From Methanomicrobiales archaeon (GTDB lineage Archaea > Halobacteriota > Methanomicrobia > Methanomicrobiales > JACTUA01): 7,523 bases of DNA. Shown piece after piece: positions 5,460 to 7,523 of the stretch; the first letter of the stretch is position 1; each line of letters opens with the position of its first letter. The position numbers and the translations under genes were made by a program. The DNA is taken from assembly GCA_028678905.1 (NCBI GenBank), contig JAJRCO010000220.1:1-7523 (forward strand), in the 5' to 3' direction. Below the pieces are notes generated by a model. It was not told the origin of the DNA. It made no database searches and saw nothing but the letters and a program-made list of their open reading frames with translations.

Positions 5460-6334
5460 CGTACCACCAGCACATGGGATCCCGACCGGTGCACCACCGC
5501 ATCAGTCACTCCTCCGAGAAGCCTCTCTGGAATCCCGTGCATCCCCCTGGCACCCATCACGATCAGGGACACTTCACGCTCCCGGGCTAGATCCAGAATC
5601 TCAATAATAGCATTCCCGATCTTGAGCACGGGAGTAACGTTTCCGAATCCTGCGCTTTCCAGCTGCTTCTGTAACGCTTTCAGACGTTCTGCATCCCTCC
5701 GGTTGAATTCCTCCCTCTGTGCGGGGGTGACATCGGAAAAGGGCCGGAAATCCTGGATATGTACCACCAGCACCTCCTCCGGTCGGGCGGGTACCATCCA
5801 GGCAAGGCAGGGCAGACATGATGTTGCATACTCCGAAAAGTCGGTCAAGTACATGATCCTTCGGAGGATGCGGTCGGTGGCCAACCGGCAGACCATGGTT
5901 CCATCTTCCGCAATAATCTTCATCCGCAGGATCAGGGCCGGTGTCCTAGCCTTGCGGATGACCTGTTCTGTGGTACTTCCGAGCAACATGCGGGAGACCA
6001 TGCTCCTTCCATGTGATCCGAGAACGATTAGGGAGGGAGATTCCTGCTCGGACCGTTCCAGGATCTCGATCCAGGGAATGCCATTCGCCACTTCGGTAGT
6101 CACCTTTTGTACACCACACGCCAGAAGGCGTTCCTTCCAGGTGGTGAGCATTATTGCGTCGTATTTAGCGATATGCGGATCAGCCGCTGCATCCCGCACA
6201 TTCACCACGTGCAGGAGGGCGATCTCCTCAACTCCTATCCTTGCGATTTCCTCTACGGCGGAGAGCAACTTCTGGGCGCCCACCCCCATATCCAGCGGCA
6301 CAAGCACCTTTTCCAGTCTGTTCTCTGACATCAT
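5456..6334 (-). CDS. Tandem-domain universal stress protein (UspA family)
   Basis: The 292-residue cytoplasmic protein has two UspA domains, about residues 7-138 and 158-292. Each ends in the nucleotide-binding pattern G-2x-G-9x-G: GSHGRSMVSRMLLGS (106-120) in the first and GARGMHGIPERLLGG (261-275) in the second, where the usual Ser/Thr after the last Gly is Gly. Such proteins bind ATP or related ligands and act in stress signalling rather than catalysis. Domain two contains a Cys-x-x-Cys (173 and 176) and domain one ends near Cys149, which is unusual enough to note in an arsenic operon. The ATG overlaps the ACR3 stop (ATGA, 6334-6331). A second ATG immediately follows at 6331, and GGAGAGGG upstream could serve either. 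Confidence 0.9.
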   Translation of the reverse strand: MMSENRLEKVLVPLDMGVGAQKLLSAVEEIARIGVEEIALLHVVNVRDAAADPHIAKYDAIMLTTWKERLLACGVQKVTTEVANGIPWIEILERSEQESPSLIVLGSHGRSMVSRMLLGSTTEQVIRKARTPALILRMKIIAEDGTMVCRLATDRILRRIMYLTDFSEYATSCLPCLAWMVPARPEEVLVVHIQDFRPFSDVTPAQREEFNRRDAERLKALQKQLESAGFGNVTPVLKIGNAIIEILDLAREREVSLIVMGARGMHGIPERLLGGVTDAVVHRSGSHVLVVR

Positions 6335-7434
6335 CCCTCTCCAAAAAGATGCTGGGTACGCAAACAGATCTTCACCAGCATCAGCATCACCGGTACCTCG
6401 ATCAGCACCCCCACCACCGTTGCGAGCGCCGCTCCCGATCCCAGGCCGAAGAGGATGGTTGCGGTCGCAATCGCCACCTCAAAGTGATTCGATGCCCCGA
6501 TCATTCCCGCCGGTGCGGCATCCCGGTAGGTGAGATGGAGACGCCGGGAAAAGAGGAAATACCCGATGATGAAGATGAACATGGTCTGGGTGAAGAGTGG
6601 GATCGCGATCCAGAGGATGGTAAGCGGATTCCCGATGATCACATCCCCCTTGAACGTGAATAGAAGTACGAGGGTCCCCAGCAGCGCCACGATGCTGATG
6701 GGTGTGAGTAGGTGCAGGAACTTTGTCTCGAACCAGACCATTCCTTTACGGGCGATCACCCATTTCCGGGTGAAGTACCCGGCGATCAGAGGAAGCGCCA
6801 CATACACCGCAACCGAGAGGAGAATTGTCTCCCAGGGGATGGGCATTGCATTCACCCCAAGCAGAAACCCACCAAGGGGTGCGTAGAGAACGAGCATGGT
6901 GAGCGAATTGACGGCGACCATAACTAGAGTCAATCCGTCGTTCCCCCGCGCGAGGTAGCTCCACATGAGCACCATCGCGGTACAGGGGGCGACACCCAGC
7001 AGGATGCATCCGGCAATGTAGCTCCGCCAGAGTTCCACTTCCGTCCCGTTTGCCAGCACCTCGGTACCGGGAAGGAACCCTACAAACAGATATCCCAGGA
7101 AGAGGGAGGCGAAAAGGTACATGGTGAAGGGTTTGATCGCCCAGTTGACCAGCAGGGTCAGGGCAACGGGCTTGGGGGTCTTTGCTGCCTGCAGTACTTC
7201 CGCAAAGTCGATCTTCACCATAATAGGGTACATCATGAAAAAGAGCGCGATTGCGATGGGAATGGAGATCTGGTAAATGGATAGCGCGTCCAGTGTTATT
7301 GCAACACCGGGAACCGTTCGCCCCAGAAGGATCCCGCCCGCGATGCAGAGAATGACCCAGAGGGTCAGATATTTTTCGAAAACACTCAGTTTCCGGGTTG
7401 GAGGGGTATCCACCATCCTCTCACCGTTCCCCAT
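6331..7434 (-). CDS. acr3: ACR3-family arsenite efflux carrier
   Basis: The 367-residue polytopic membrane protein has about ten hydrophobic segments, the normal size and topology for ACR3 of the bile/arsenite/riboflavin transporter superfamily, which exports As(OH)3 or arsenite using the proton gradient. The N-terminal FEKYLTLWV segment is typical. GVAPCTAMVLMW holds Cys151, the transport cysteine of helix 4. GASNHFEVAIA holds Glu319, matching the essential acidic residue in a late helix. Residues SRRLHLTYRDAAPAGMIGA precede it as in the family. It is the first gene of a five-gene operon. I give the ATG at 7434, preceded by AAGGGA. The ATG at 7416, six codons in, has GGTGAGAGG just upstream and is nearly as likely. 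The regulator, normally an ArsR-type repressor, is not in the window and may lie beyond the right edge. Confidence 0.95.
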   Translation of the reverse strand: MGNGERMVDTPPTRKLSVFEKYLTLWVILCIAGGILLGRTVPGVAITLDALSIYQISIPIAIALFFMMYPIMVKIDFAEVLQAAKTPKPVALTLLVNWAIKPFTMYLFASLFLGYLFVGFLPGTEVLANGTEVELWRSYIAGCILLGVAPCTAMVLMWSYLARGNDGLTLVMVAVNSLTMLVLYAPLGGFLLGVNAMPIPWETILLSVAVYVALPLIAGYFTRKWVIARKGMVWFETKFLHLLTPISIVALLGTLVLLFTFKGDVIIGNPLTILWIAIPLFTQTMFIFIIGYFLFSRRLHLTYRDAAPAGMIGASNHFEVAIATATILFGLGSGAALATVVGVLIEVPVMLMLVKICLRTQHLFGEG

Positions 7435-7503
7435 CCATATTCCCTTTTTTCACTGTCTCATTCCTTCCGACGTAATCTCCAGACTCCAATGTCGTGTCGG
7501 TTG

Positions 7504-7516
7504 AGTAAAAAATTGC
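7504..7516 (-). promoter_or_regulatory. Possible TATA-like element for the arsenic operon
   Basis: Read on the minus strand, CAATTTTTTACTC lies about 70-80 bases before the ACR3 start, the only strongly AT-rich tract in the visible upstream region. Transcription would start near 7480. The space between holds a loose CCGAC/GTCGG inverted pair (7468-7472 and 7496-7500) that could be an operator, but it is too weak to call. The tract might equally be the U-rich end of an upstream gene. Confidence 0.3.
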
Positions 7517-7523
7517 TTTCTTC

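Noticed and set aside
5280..6533. Long plus-strand open frame (417 codons) opposite the Usp gene
   Set aside because: Its translation is Arg/Ser/Pro-rich with no family resemblance, and it lies antisense to a clear UspA protein in a GC-rich region where such mirror frames are expected.
7468..7500. ArsR operator upstream of ACR3
   Set aside because: Only five-base inverted ends (CCGAC/GTCGG) separated by a long spacer are visible, which is too weak to support an operator call.

Overview
The window looks like chromosomal DNA of a methanogenic archaeon, most likely a Methanomicrobia-type euryarchaeon. I infer this from a homologue of the corrinoid subunit MtrA of methyl-tetrahydromethanopterin:coenzyme M methyltransferase, a double-cubane-type HgdB protein with its activase, a small methanogen-type cupin, archaeal TATA-like elements, and moderately high G+C with GGAGG/GGTG-type ribosome binding sites. 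No rRNA, tRNA, CRISPR array or intact insertion sequence was seen.

Layout from left to right. Positions 1-293 are a regulatory stretch with a probable divergent gene start leaving the left edge (minus strand). A two-gene plus-strand unit follows: a single-domain cupin (294-668) and a 97-residue CxxC protein (676-969). Convergent to it is a minus-strand pair with a 4-base ATGA overlap: a double-cubane/HgdB-like iron-sulfur protein (1863-3026) and its ASKHA-type ATPase activator (1102-1866). Upstream of that pair lies a broken ABC-transporter ATPase remnant (3045-3311) and a strong stem-loop (3369-3418).

The right 4.1 kb is one compact minus-strand operon read from 7434 down to 3417: ACR3-type arsenite efflux carrier, tandem universal stress protein, a 66-residue unknown protein, a stand-alone MtrA-like corrinoid protein, and an ArsP/DUF318-type permease. 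The first three junctions are each exactly ATGA overlaps, and the last is a 46-base gap with a ribosome binding site.

How the genes may work together: ACR3 exports arsenite. The ArsP family includes exporters of trivalent methylarsenicals. A soluble MtrA-like protein that keeps the corrinoid-ligating histidine sits between them, so the operon could couple corrinoid-dependent methyl transfer to arsenic detoxification. This is inference; no enzyme activity can be read from the sequence. The left block is a separate redox module, in which an ATP-driven activase would deliver low-potential electrons to a double-cubane protein of unknown physiological substrate.
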